A stretch of 64,000 bases of DNA from Isoetes taiwanensis (Eukaryota > Streptophyta > Lycopodiopsida > Isoetales > Isoetaceae), in assembly GCA_021234155.1 (NCBI GenBank), contig JAJEKV010000010.1, positions 19,379,418 through 19,443,417 on the forward strand, in the 5' to 3' direction. Both the position numbers and the translations under genes were made by a program. Below the pieces are notes generated by a model. The model was not told the DNA's origin. It saw only the letters and a list, made by a program, of their open reading frames with translations, and did no database searches. Below, piece after piece: positions 54,659 to 64,000 of the stretch; positions within the stretch are counted from its first letter, which is position 1; each line of letters starts with the position of its first letter.

Positions 54659-55690
54659 TCAATACCATCCCGAAGGACACAACTGGGTCCGTGCATCCAT
54701 AACCTCCTGGAGGTATGACCCCAACAAACCCACTGACGCCGTAGTCAATAACTGATGCAACGGCTGGCCTGGCACTAGTAATTGAACATATCGCCCTCGG
54801 ATATGGGCAAACGCTGGGCAGATCTGGAGGGCATGAGATTCATCCTCAATGGCGCCCTGGTGGCAACACTGGCAAAGCCTTTGCTCTCGTGCTTCCCGAG
54901 CCCAACGTCCTGTTTCAATGCGGAGGCGATGTGCACCCGTGCGAATGAAAGCTATAAGTCTGCGCTTCTTCATGGGCAGCTGGGTGTACAAGTACTGGTG
55001 TGGGCCTCTCGTGAGCCTAGGATTGACTTGCTGCTGATAGTGTGCCAGCTTAATGTGCCAGCTTGCAAAGGAAAGTAGCATCTAGGTATAGCTTAAGTGC
55101 CTTGTGATCTTTCTTTGTCCTTACATGTACGCATCTGTTTGCCTGTACACCCCAGCGTGAGAACCACTGAGCTTGCTTATCCTTCCAGCAGGATTTCAGG
55201 CATTGGGGACCCATCGCCATGGCCAAAGCAAGGTTGGACAAACGTGTATCCGCCATAGAGACCACCTTCTGTAGTAAATGATATGGCATTACAATGCAGC
55301 CCGTTGAAGGGGTAGAAAGCATGTCTCCTGGAGTAGGATCTGGTATGGAACTGTGAACTTCACCCCAAGGGCTCGTGCCAAGAAGGCCTTCTGCACCTAC
55401 TCGAGGTCATTCCAGGTGTTGAGGGATATCACCGGACCCCACACTTCTGCCCCATACAAAAGGACCGGCTCGACCAAGGCCTGAAACAAGTGTGAGTGGT
55501 GGCCCCAGGCATACAACTCTGCCTTGTGGCTGTTGTTCTGCATGGCATATAGTGCTTTCCAACCCGCCGTGACCCGCAACCTGATGGCAGCATCCCAATG
55601 GGTGGTAGTTGAGAACTCGATGCCCAAGTACTTGTAGGTCGGGGCCACCTCTACATCTTACTGGTAAGTGAATGAGGGAAGCCTTGGCTG
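54659..55690 (-). pseudogene. LINE 3' fragment (post-RT region)
   Basis: Minus-strand frames read YKYLGIEFSTTTHWDAAI, VLLYGAEVWGPVIS (55397-55660) and, after breaks, LIAFIRTGAHRLRIETGRW with CQCCHQGAIEDESHAL (54659-55081), the zinc-knuckle-like C-terminal part of plant LINE ORF2. Opposite in orientation to the fragment at 53724, so it belongs to a separate insertion. Confidence 0.7.
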
Positions 55691-56198
55691 GCAGGATGAT
55701 GAAAAACCATCATTCAATTAAATTGGGATTATGTCTATTCCAAAATCGCGTCGTATAAGCCTTTAATTGACCATTATATTGAATTAACCACACTTTTGCA
55801 CTGTGTTCATTTTCGGGCCAGGAAGATGCATTTTATGTTGAAATGCAAAGGCATTCAAATATTCGATGCAAATGACCCATATTATGACAGAATGTTGGCA
55901 ATAGAAAAAGTACGAAATTGCTTATAAATTCGTGCATTCACAACGACAATGAAATGTAAACTTTGAAATTGTCGTGCTTTACGAATAAATAACAGCAAGC
56001 AAGTTGCTACGAAACAGAGATTTTCGTGGTTCAAATCGCGCGTGGCGCGATTTGAACCGTCATAATTAACGCATTATAATAGAACATAAACTTAACAAAC
56101 TAATCGATTCATCGCCGACAAGAGGCCGCAGCGGTCCACGAGATCCCGTTGATCATGAATAAACCATGCTCGGATTCCACATAAGATGGATTACAACA

Positions 56199-56384
56199 TC
56201 AAAGGGATCGGGATAGAAGCGGGCCGGGATTCATAGCAACGACATCAAGCCGATCCCGAAGTTCTATTTCTAGCTCGCGGCACCGCAGGAGGTCCGCATG
56301 GTTCATCTTGCGAGGTAATAGAATGTGCCATAATACCAGTGCGTATATGAGACCCAAGCCCGATGGTTTGCCAATTTCAGGCAT
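56199..56384 (-). other. Short ORF downstream of the locus 2 phosphatase, uncertain
   Basis: A 61-codon minus frame (MPEIGKPSGLGLIYALVLWH) preceded by an AG. It may be a further exon or chance. The palindrome AAATCGCGCGTGGCGCGATT lies nearby at 56036. Confidence 0.2.
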
Positions 56385-56589
56385 ACCTATTTATACGCAC
56401 CTAAATTATTGACGGTATATACATACAAATTATTGCAAGTATAGCAAACCATACACATAATATAAAAAAGCAATACGTACACAGAACCAATAATGCTGAT
56501 ATAATAACACAGTATATATTCAAAACCTTTCGTGTAAAGTATATTTCATATTCAAAATTTTTTGGAAAGTGTATTTCCTGTATACATAT

Positions 56590-57227
56590 ATATGAAAAAA
56601 GTTCCCTTTCTAGAACGATTTTCTCAAGGTCCCTGTCAATTTCCCCTGTCCGATCAAGATGCGGGTATATTGTTTGTATCTCTTCAACCGTTTTTCCTGA
56701 AGCTATTTCCTGCAGGATACTAACAAAGCGAAGTAGGAAGTCATCTTTGTCAAAATCTTGAGGATGATAGGGTGGCGGATTCAATGACTGTGACTGATTG
56801 AAGCCACACTTTAGAGCGTCATCATCCACAATGATTATGCCTTCCTTATCCTCAACACCTAGGGCATCCATCATGTTGCGCAAGCATTTCACAAATATCT
56901 TTTTACCTGTCGGTTCTTTAGGGTTCGTGAATGAAGCACATTTGCTTTGATCCCAGATGGACGCCCAATCTCTATTTAGCTCAGGCACTACTTTCAAAAC
57001 ATCCTGTATATTTCTAAGCTCCATTGATGACCAAATTGCACAACGAAACAGACTGAAGGCCTGGTCCAACATCTCCTTCAGATAAGGGCGCGGGTAAACA
57101 TATTTGGTACGTGTCTCAAATGGTTGTTGCGCATACCATGACTTTTCAAACTGGGCTTTAGGTAACGTTCTACATAGCACACCATTCAAATCAAAGACCA
57201 GTACTTTTGAGGAAGCCAAATCATTTC
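56590..57227 (-). CDS. FCP1/HAD phosphatase-like exon, locus 2
   Basis: After an acceptor (CTTGTAG, complement of 57228-57234) the frame reads KVLVFDLNGVLCRTLP, YPRPYLKEMLDQAF, AIWSSMELRN and IIIVDDDALKC, then PQDFDKDDFLLRF and ASGKTVEEIQ. It is the paralogue of 7402-8041. Motif I again has Asn in place of the second Asp (DLNGV), so loss of the general acid/base is shared. The frame continues to 56401 with a low-complexity, probably non-coding tail. The upstream intron (57228 to about 57420) holds two copies of the CGCGCC palindrome. Confidence 0.7.
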
Positions 57228-57419
57228 TACAAGGAGAACAATAACGTATGAGATAAAAGAAATGGAAAACGAAAACGCGCCAGGCGCGATTTCATGAATG
57301 ATGATTGTCAACATAAATTTAAAATTATGAAATCTAGGAAACTCTAAATCGCGCCAGGCGCGATTTCTAGATGCTTGTAGTTTATAAAATGCATGGATAT
57401 AAAAAAAAAAACATTGTTA

Positions 57420-57768
57420 CGATACTTTCGTCTTCTTCATTCCCCGGCGTGTCTTCCTCCGTTGCATCCTTATTCTGAATTGTCTCCGCTCTGATAGAAG
57501 CACGAACCACATCAGTTGAGATCTGTACAGTGTGAACTATGCTTGATAGTTCATTACTCTTTACGCTAACCTGGCTAGTGTTTTCAGATTTGGAGTCTGC
57601 TTCATCATCAATTTTGTTATTATCATCATCCTTATTATCTTGATCCATGTTATCTTGATCGTCAGGGATGTTCACAAGGAGGTTCACAGGGATGTCGATA
57701 GGTACTTGGTGCTCTGCCTGCTCTTCGGTTTCATCCATGATGTTTCCGCCAATGAATAGCTTTCTCAT
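57420..57768 (-). CDS. Acidic linker exon of locus 2
   Basis: Minus frame with VPIDIPVNLLVNIPDDQDNM and a long Asp/Asn/Glu stretch, ending at a donor GTAACAATG (57420 downward). It joins the methylase-like and HAD-like parts. I could not fit a phase-consistent junction with the HAD exon, so the gene model here is provisional. Confidence 0.4.
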
Positions 57769-57786
57769 ATTCTCCCGTTCCTTAAG

Positions 57787-58310
57787 CTAATCTGGAGGTA
57801 TTTCAGCCTTAGAGGTAGAAGCTGTGTTTTTTGCACTGCCGATTGGTCCCCTAGGTGCTTCCTCTAGTACTTTCTCAAAGAAGAGGTCCAAGAAATTTCT
57901 GGCTCGATCATCGGAGACGACGCTCTGACATTTCCTTGCTAACTTCAAAGCTTCTCTACCGATGTAACCTCCAACGTGAAGTTCCCAGCAAGTTGTTCCC
58001 AATGGACAAAATGCTTCAATGAGGTACTGGAAAAGTTCCATAGAGAACCCGTTCTTGTTTAGCTTACCCTTATGTGAAGTTAGGAGCTCATACTTAATGT
58101 GGCCCACAAGAATTGGGTCCTCCTCGTTTTCATCCTCCTCTTCCTCTTCTTCCTCTAACTCTTCCACGACCTTGACAGACTTCCCCTTGTCTTCTTGCTC
58201 CAGATAGAAGACGTTTCTGATTATGCGTTCATCTAACTGATAGCACTGCCATGCTAGTTTGTCTCTCGCCCCGGTTTTCCCTTGAGCCTTTCATATTCCT
58301 TATCATCCAT
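57787..58310 (-). CDS. Methylase-like C-terminal segment, locus 2
   Basis: Frame reads LAWQCYQLDERIIRNVFY, a Glu/Asp run, LLTSHKGKLNKNGFSMELFQ, EAFCPLGTTCWELHVGGYIG and FLDLFFEKVLEEAPRG. The block PLGTTCWELHVGGYIGREAL has the shape of the SAM-binding motif I region of N4/N6 DNA methylases (PGxxVLDxFxGxGxTxxAA) but lacks clear catalytic residues. A frame change near 58278 separates it from MMDDKEYERLKG. Homologue of 8430-9005. Confidence 0.45.
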
Positions 58311-58319
58311 CATGGCTAT

Positions 58320-58881
58320 CATAATTATAAGCACATGAGAAATTTTACTTCTAACGTGTTGAAGTCAGCGTCCCGGTTTCATCTATGATTATCGTCGGTA
58401 TGACTTTCACGCATTCTAAGTCATTTGCAGCCGGTTAGAGCATATGCATAGGACATGTCGGAGGGACATATAGTGACAATTGTGTAGTTCATCTCCGTCG
58501 TGAAACCATTGCATATGTGGAAGAATGTATTATAGTCATCAGCGACCATCGGTGTCTCGGCTATCAAGAACGAAGAGTGTGATATCATGGGGACCTGCAC
58601 CCCTTACGGCAAGGCACACTTGAAACCTGTGGACACTTGATAAAAAAAGTGGTTTCCGATCTCAGGGGTCTTCTTCACCAACGCGACTTTTCGTTTCAAG
58701 TCGGATGCAACTTTAGTGTGAATCCTAATCGATCTTTGCCACGTTCTTCAACCTGGCGCTTGACAAAGTCCTTGGACCAAAATACATATTTCTTTAGGTC
58801 GTCGTTGGAGACGTTATACTTTGCATGAGTCCTAACTCCGAATAGCGACCACTCTCGTAAGCCTTTGTAATTCCTCACCAA
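58320..58881 (-). pseudogene. Central segment of locus 2, broken
   Basis: Frames read VSNDDLKKYVFWSKDFVKRQ (58696-58881), then LFVLDSR and NYTIVTICPSDMSYAYAL, matching VSADDIKKYVFSSKEFL and TIVIIYPPGEPHMHAL of locus 1. Stops interrupt between them, so locus 2 is also damaged here, or an intron is unresolved. Confidence 0.45.
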
Positions 58882-59390
58882 CTGCCTTTTTGAGCACTCT
58901 AATATTTTTCAGCTCGTCGCATGCTTCTTCAAATGATTCCATAGACTTTGCTGCCGAGGTTTTCTTGTAAAGAATTTCCTTTCTGATTAACCTATCCAGA
59001 ACTGAGATCAGCTCTTGATCGTCCAATCCCTGAGCCTTCCTCATCTCTGTTGTATGTAAATCAAAAATTGATGTGTCAACAGGAGGAAATCTTCCTTGTG
59101 AATCTGGCAACTTCTTCTCGATGTAGGCATCCCAGAATTCATTCCATTTCTCCCATACTGCATCTGAAGCAAAAACTATCTTGCAGGCATCCTTGGGCGC
59201 AGTTGCTTCCTCGGAAGCATCACCCTTTTCATCTCCTTTTTTTTTCTTTGATCTGGTGCTCTTGTTTTTGTCCTGTATTATCGTCTGACTAAGTGTCCTC
59301 TCCAGCAACTTGAATTCAGCGCTTTTGGACTGGCCCTGTCTGGTTGGCATTGGCTTCCCATATTCAATCCACTGGTTCCGAGCATGCCGA
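58832..59390 (-). CDS. Charged helical exon of locus 2
   Basis: 172-codon frame: MPTRQGQSKSAEFKLLERTL, a Lys-rich run, VFASDAVWEKWNEFWDAYIE, DTSIFDLHTTEMRKAQ, DDQELISVLDRLIRKEILYK and KAVGEELQRL. The frame is open upstream to about 59390 (QLRHARNQWIEYGKP) after an acceptor-like CCCTTGCAG-type region. It is the intact counterpart of the locus 1 exon destroyed by element A. Confidence 0.6.
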
Positions 59391-59469
59391 AGTTGCTCTA
59401 CATAGGGACTGCAAGGAGTAACCTTGTTAACATCATAATTGTGAATAAAATAAATCCTTACAGTTTAAA

Positions 59470-59850
59470 ATCGCGCCAGGCGCGATTTCATATTAGAAAG
59501 CAAATCGCGCCAGGCGCGATTTGCCTACTCTAAAGAGAAAACGCTTCCTGGTTTGGTAGCCGTTTCTCGTCAAACAAGTAAATCGCGCCTGGCGCGATTT
59601 CATATCAGAATGCTAAACGCCTCACGCGATAATTGGCTAGCCTGAGGAGACGGAAAGCCTTTTCTCCTAAGGATGGCAAATCCCGCGTGAGGCGTTTAGC
59701 ATTCTGATATGAAATCGCGTCGGCCATTTACTTGTTTGACGAGAAACAACTACCAAACCAGGAAGCGTTTGTTCTTTAGAGTGGGAAAATCGCACCTGGC
59801 GCGATTTGCCCTCTAATATGAAATCGCTACCGGGCGCTGATTTGTAAATA
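59470..59850. repeat. Long inverted repeat built on CGCGCC palindromes
   Basis: Arms of about 150 bases face each other around 59645-59665: AACGCTTCCTGGTTTGGTAG against CTACCAAACCAGGAAGCGTT, and CATATCAGAATGCTAAACGC against GCGTTTAGCATTCTGATATG. Six or more copies of the AAATCGCGCC(A/T)GGCGCGATTT palindrome, some degraded, lie within. It sits in an intron of locus 2. Confidence 0.85.
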
Positions 59851-59879
59851 ATAAACGGCCTAAGGGAAGAAAATTACCT

Positions 59880-60410
59880 TTTGTATAAGAATGTTTTTCC
59901 CATGTCATTCAGAGTGCGCTTTATTTCGCTAGCTTCGGCGGTGTTGTTGAGCCGCCAGAACCGGCGGTTTCTTCTGAGAATAGAGTTTATAGAACAACCG
60001 ATGCCCACTATCTTTGTGCCTTCCGATCAGAACCTACCACGGGCCTCTATTGAATCTTTGGCCATCTATTATCATAAAATGTATGTCAGGATTGTCGATG
60101 AAGTCCTCCAGCTTGCTCCACATGAATATCTTCCTCGTTCTGGTATCGTACGACACTACATCTGCAGGCATTGGCACTTGCCCTGGATTTTCGATCATGC
60201 TGTTCACTATCTCCAAGGAGTGCTGCTTGTCATACCTTCTGCTGATATAAATGGCTTTAGTGGACCTAAAAAGCCTATCCACGTGGAATTTGGATGGGTG
60301 AAGTTCAGGCCATGGATACTTGTCGACGATATTTTTGAGTTTGCTCATCGCCTCCAACTGCCTGACCTTGTCATCGTCACTTGTTAGGCCTGCTATCGCT
60401 TCTGTGGTTT
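59880..60410 (-). CDS. ParB-like segment of locus 2
   Basis: Minus frame 60034-60357: KLKNIVDKYPWPELHPSKFH, AIYISRRYDKQHSLEIVNSM, IENPGQVPMPADVV, MWSKLEDFIDNPDIHFMIID and GQRFNRGPW. The pattern (basic residue, helix, GQ-P-VV, IIDGQ-R) resembles the N-terminal ParB/Srx-fold domain (PF02195), including the I(I/V)DG(x)HR-type end, here GQRFNR. In bacteria this domain is often joined to DNA methylases, which fits the methylase-like part downstream. The frame breaks after RFNRGPW. Confidence 0.45.
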
Positions 60411-60615
60411 CCCTGCCTTTAGAGCTTGCTTCTTCCTTATCCTTTCACCGCTGTAAGTAGACCTTTGCCCGAGGGCCTCGTGCTCATGGCTCTTGAACAA
60501 ATTTGTAAGCCCTCGCATATTCTTTTAGGAGTCAATGGCTCGCCAATTTGTCAGCCAAATTTGAAGAGGTTATCGGCCATGTAAATTCGATCTTAATGCA
60601 GTCTCTTTAAAAGAG

Positions 60616-61003
60616 CTAGCCTTTGCATCGATTGATCTTCTTTAGGCTCTTCTTATGTTTTTGGCCGACTTCAACTAGTAGAGAAACGAAAGAATCGTCC
60701 CGACGCCGCATGTAATAAGAATTCCCACGCTTCTTCATTTGATCGGTCTCTCTTACCCTTGACATGAATATGAGGTCCGTCTTCCCACGGTTTTGAATAT
60801 CTCCACATACCATTCTGACCCCTCTATAAGATCTTCTTCTGGACATGGAGGTTCTACCTGAGCCTTTATTATTCCGGATGTATCTTCTAACGTCAATACA
60901 TGCTGCAGGTCTGTAACAGTAACATCTTCATCTGTCCTTGGCTTTTTCTGGGCTGAAGAGTTCTCGCTCTGCTTGGTTCTCCTTTTGATCGGCTTTTGTG
61001 ATC
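60616..61003 (-). CDS. N-terminal exon of the locus 2 gene
   Basis: Begins after an acceptor (TTTTACAG, complement of 61004-61011) with SQKPIKRRTKQSENSSAQKK and continues VTDLQHVLTLEDTSGIIKAQ, GSEWYVEIFKT. A frame change near 60790 leads to RGKTDLIFMSRVRETDQMKK and LLVEVGQKHKK. Aligned with 24401-25280 of locus 1. Function unknown. Confidence 0.5.
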
Positions 61004-61059
61004 CTGTAAAATTACAGCACATGGTTTAATCACGTGGTTTAATCACGATGGTTTGCAAG

Positions 61060-61430
61060 AAAAACGCGCCTGGCGCGATTTGGAAAGAGTATAAAGCAAG
61101 TTCATTTGCTTATTGGAACTAACAAGAACGCGCTTGGCGCGATTTGAAAAGAATACAGAGCAAGTTCATTTACTTCAAATGCTAAGGACACAACTAACTA
61201 TAAAAAATACAACTTCAATTGTACATTCTACATCTCAAGATATAGAAACAAGTATAGAGCAAGTTCATTTGCTTATTGGAACTAACAAGAACGCGCTTGG
61301 CGCGATTTGAAAAGAATACAGAGCAAGTTCATTTACTTCAAATGCTAAGGACACAACTAACTATAAAAAATAAAACTTCAATTGTACATTCTACATCTCA
61401 AGATATAGAAACTAATGTAATGTCTTGACA
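61060..61430. repeat. 162-bp tandem duplication in an intron of locus 2
   Basis: AAGTTCATTTGCTTATTGGA through ATATAGAAAC is repeated almost exactly at 61098-61257 and 61258-61417. Each copy carries one GAACGCGCTTGGCGCGATTT palindrome, so the palindrome was copied with its surroundings. Confidence 0.85.
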
Positions 61431-61648
61431 CAAATAACTATAAACACCACAACTTTAAGAGTTGAATTACACTACAAACTATAAAAACCACAACTAACTA
61501 CTGAATACTGTTTAGCCACACATTAAGCACACATGTTTAGGACATATGAACTCAAATACTAGAGGACACATGCTTCTTCTCGGTTAATAACTCTATTATT
61601 ACACAGAGGGACACATAAATCAATTACAGACAAAAAACAGATCAATTA

Positions 61649-61776
61649 CCTGAGGCGCTTGCTGGATTTGTGCTTTCTGCTTGTTCAGAAACCTCCAGGC
61701 TTGGCATTTGTTCTTTGGGCTGTCGCCCACCTCTACCAACGCCTCGGCCGCAGCTGCCAGATCCTCTAGACGCCAT
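61649..61776 (-). CDS. First coding exon of the locus 2 gene
   Basis: ATG 61776 gives MASRGSGSCGRGVGRGGRQP, then SLEVSEQAESTNPASAS and a donor CAG|GTAATT at 61648. Gly/Arg-rich start, counterpart of 25460-25520. Confidence 0.55.
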
Positions 61777-62178
61777 AGAACTGCAAGTGCGGATAGTATG
61801 AGACTGGGGTTTTGGTTTGAACTTATATGTATGCGTTCATAATCTAGGCCGTCAGATTTACAACCGTAAATTCAAATTCGCGTCCTTTTAAATTTATACC
61901 GCCTTAATTAACCGCCCGTCCCGCTCATTTACAAATTTAAATTGTGTTTTTCTTTTTAGTGCAATTTCAAGATACCAATTAATTATTAATTTCAAGAAAC
62001 GCATATGTGCCAATCTACTACCACCTAATCGGCCACCTACTATCAGAGCACCCAAGATCATTCCTACTATCAGAGCGCCCAAGAACAATCGACTATCAGA
62101 GCGCCCAAGATCCGTCTACAACGCCTTCAATCCCATTCGATCGAGCCGCCTTCAATCCTATTCGATGTCTGCTGAACT
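61777..62178. promoter_or_regulatory. Divergent promoter region of locus 2
   Basis: About 400 bases between the minus-strand gene and the plus-strand DUF8039-like gene. Contains three ~33-bp repeats of ACTATCAGAGC(A/G)CCCAAGA at 62038-62113. No clear TATA box was chosen. Confidence 0.4.
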
Positions 62179-62267
62179 ATGGTGAGTGTGATTCCATTCC
62201 GAATGCATTCTCTTGTTCTCTATTTTTCGTCCTCTATTTTCTCCAATGCATTCTGGTTCTTTATCAG

Positions 62268-62511
62268 TGTCGGAGAAGAATGCTATCTTTTAACAGCAAA
62301 CTTGAAGCGCCGAGTAGGATTGTGTAAAATCGAAGATCTGAATCCAAGTTCTATGTGTCATGGTGTTCCTCTTGGAAACAATTTCTGTAAGATTTCCATT
62401 ATAAACTGCAATTATGAAGATGAGGCTCTTCCAAGAAGACATCCCGGTGGCGATACAGTTGGTGAAAGCGTGGGCACATTTGTAGCATGGCCAAAAGAAC
62501 GTCTGAAAAAG
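62268..62511 (+). CDS. DUF8039-like exon, locus 2
   Basis: Flanked by an acceptor (TTTATCAG) and a donor (AAG|GTATGTA). Reads ECYLLTANLKRRVGLCKIED, SMCHGVPLGNNFCKISIINC, DTVGESVGTFVAWPKERLKK. The HG-PLG...TVGE-VGTFVAWP pattern is that of DUF8039, found in many plant proteins linked to CACTA/En-Spm transposases. Only this exon was found. It is divergently placed to the ParB/methylase/HAD-like gene, as in locus 1. Confidence 0.6.
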
Positions 62512-62749
62512 GTATGTATATTTGGATATTCAAAAAAAAATGAATATAACATAACATCTGCGTGATGTTGTGAATTTTGAATACTTTGATGTTCTTTAGC
62601 CAGTCATATCAACCCCATGAAACTACACGTTAATGAAAATATGTAGTTTCTTGGGGTTGGTCATACTGGCTGGAGGGCATCAAAGGATTCAATGTTTTCG
62701 ACATTGCATATAAAAAAACATAATAAACTAATGATAGAAAAGTATAGTG

Positions 62750-62840
62750 CAAAATTGCGCCAGGCGCGAGTTTGTATTCATATTCCAAAAAAGTATATGT
62801 ACATTTCTTCTGCAAAAAATGCGTCAGGCGCGATTTCTTT
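62750..62840. repeat. CGCGCC palindromes downstream of locus 2
   Basis: Two copies near 62755 and 62820 (TGCGCCAGGCGCGA, GCGTCAGGCGCGAT). Others at 63327, 63371 and 63465 flank the next exon. Confidence 0.7.
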
Positions 62841-62865
62841 CTATCTCTACAATATGTCACACAGG

Positions 62866-63205
62866 CCTACTTCATCGGCCCAATTCCGCAAGAAGTCCCA
62901 TCTGAACCACCCTGATATGACAGGATCCTCATCTTCCCTGCGGGTGTCGAGTCTCCAAACCAGAGTGTTGTATCGATCCCTGATACTATAAATTAAATCC
63001 TCGTACTTATTTGTTGGCATGAGCCTTACTAAGAGCATGAGGAGTCGGATATGTCCATAGATGCGATGAAAGTGTTCCCATGGCCCCCGATCTGGTCGTC
63101 TCATCTTGGATTCTCCAACTCTCTTTGAAGCGTTTTGCACAAAGACAATCAAGTAATATCTTGTACGGGGTCCGAGTTGATGGTCGATCGGGGAAGTGTA
63201 TTTGA
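62866..63205 (-). CDS. Exon of an unknown gene
   Basis: Minus frame HQLGPRTRYYLIVFVQNASK, RRPDRGPWEHFHRIYGHIRL, DLIYSIRDRYNTLVWRLDTR, DPVISGWFRWDFLRNWADEV, ending at a possible donor ATT|GTAGAG near 62865. Composition is protein-like, and the flanking introns carry the CGCGCC palindrome as in locus 2. Not recognised. Confidence 0.4.
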
Positions 63206-63319
63206 TCTAGAAGCAGCCAGTGTCCATGCATAAGGAAAATCCATGGCACTAGAAGGAGAGAAATTAAGTAATTAGCAAATAATATATTACTCTCCCCATA
63301 AAACTATTCTGAACATACA

Positions 63320-63490
63320 TATTTCAAAACGCGCCAGGTGCGCTTTGTGTTTTTCAAATATCTATTTCAAACGCGCCTGGCGCGATTTGCATAGAGCCGT
63401 ATGAAAAGAAAAGCCGAGCTGAGCTTTGATTAATCTAGTGGAAAAACGTAACCCAAAAATAGAAATGCGCCAAGCGCGATTTCTCCCATT
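63320..63490. repeat. Three CGCGCC palindromes
   Basis: ACGCGCCAGGTGCGCT, ACGCGCCTGGCGCGATT and TGCGCCAAGCGCGATTT at about 63330, 63372 and 63466. Confidence 0.7.
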
Positions 63491-63611
63491 CCAACATATT
63501 ATTCTAACAAAATGCATAATGCAGAATACAGAATGCAGAATTCAAAATATAAAGCCAGTATTAGTTCATTGTTTAGTTCAATATTTAGTTCATTGTTTTA
63601 GTTCATTATTT

Positions 63612-63935
63612 AGAGCAGATAGAGGAAGAGCTAGTGAAGATCTGTGATCTATGATCTATGATCTATGATATGATCATAGATCATAGATCATAGAGCAAGA
63701 TCATAGAGCAGATATGATCTATGATCTATGATTTCAGATCTAAGATATGATCTATGATTTCAGATCATTAATTAGAACAGATAGAGGAAGAGCTAGTGAA
63801 ATAGAATAACTTCATTATTTTAGATCATTAATTAGAACAGATAGAGGAAGAGCTAGTGAAATAGAATAACTTCATTATTTTAGATCATTAATTAGAACAG
63901 ATAGAGGAAGAGCTAGTGAAATAGAATAAGAGCAG
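63612..63935. repeat. ATGATCT simple repeats and three 60-bp tandem repeats
   Basis: 63640-63760 is built of TATGATC/GATCATA units that form self-complementary stretches. 63776-63935 holds three nearly identical copies of a 60-bp unit starting ACAGATAGAGGAAGAGCTAG. Confidence 0.85.
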
Positions 63936-64000
63936 ATCATATAGGCAAGATAAGAGTTCATGTAAAAGTAACTGATTAACTGATTAAATTAACTGTTTTG

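Noticed and set aside
63776-63935. CRISPR-like array
   Set aside because: Units are contiguous 60-bp tandem repeats without variable spacers, in a eukaryotic context.

Overview
The window looks like a repeat-rich nuclear region of a land plant. The evidence is Ty3/gypsy retrotransposons with plant-type features (tRNA-iMet primer sites, a chromodomain integrase, a PF20167-like extra ORF), tRNA-derived SINEs, LINE fragments, intron-bearing host genes with GT/AG borders, and a plant transposase-associated (DUF8039-like) domain. A seed-free plant such as a fern, lycophyte or bryophyte is my guess; the species cannot be fixed from the sequence alone. No bacterial operons, rRNA genes, CRISPR arrays or functional tRNAs were seen.

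The main result is a family of chromodomain Ty3/gypsy retrotransposons that carry a histone H3 gene. Four copies are present: R (about 1500-3041, minus, old and internally deleted), element 0 (about 3555-7143, plus, 3' truncated), element A (9697-23358, plus, both LTRs, 5-bp target duplication TGCAT) and element B (38768-47410, plus, both ends lost). Pooled order: LTR, primer site, two palindromes, TATA box, H3-like ORF, two palindromes, TATA box, unknown acidic ORF ('ORF2'), gag, protease, RT, RNase H, integrase, chromodomain, conserved 3' UTR, polypurine tract, LTR. The H3-like ORF starts with the H3 tail (ARTKQTARK in element 0) and ends in an H3 histone fold closing in IKGERP (A and B). 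Both extra genes sit behind the same promoter-like module of two ~65-bp palindromes and TATAAATA, with compensatory changes in the palindrome arms between copies. The element therefore encodes an H3 protein and a chromodomain of the type that reads H3 tails.

A second theme is a duplicated host-like locus. Locus 1 (7144-9696 plus 23364-26382) is split inside a coding exon by element A. Locus 2 is at 55703-62511. Each has a long minus-strand gene, or gene series, with a low-complexity start, a ParB-like segment, a degenerate DNA-methylase-like segment and an FCP1/HAD phosphatase-like domain, and a divergent plus-strand gene with a DUF8039-like domain. The introns of locus 2 and its right flank carry many copies of a short GC-rich palindrome around ATCGCGCC(A/T)GGCGCGAT.

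A third retrotransposon, element C (26762-37805, minus), is a non-chromodomain Ty3/gypsy element with short LTRs. It carries a sense extra ORF split by a SINE and a small antisense ORF with its own TATA box. The rest (47.4-55.7 kb, 62.5-64 kb) is intergenic repeat sequence with LINE, integrase and SINE fragments, palindromes and tandem repeats. Most coding regions of the mobile elements are broken by frameshifts or stops, and element A carries so many small lesions that consensus errors in the assembly may contribute.
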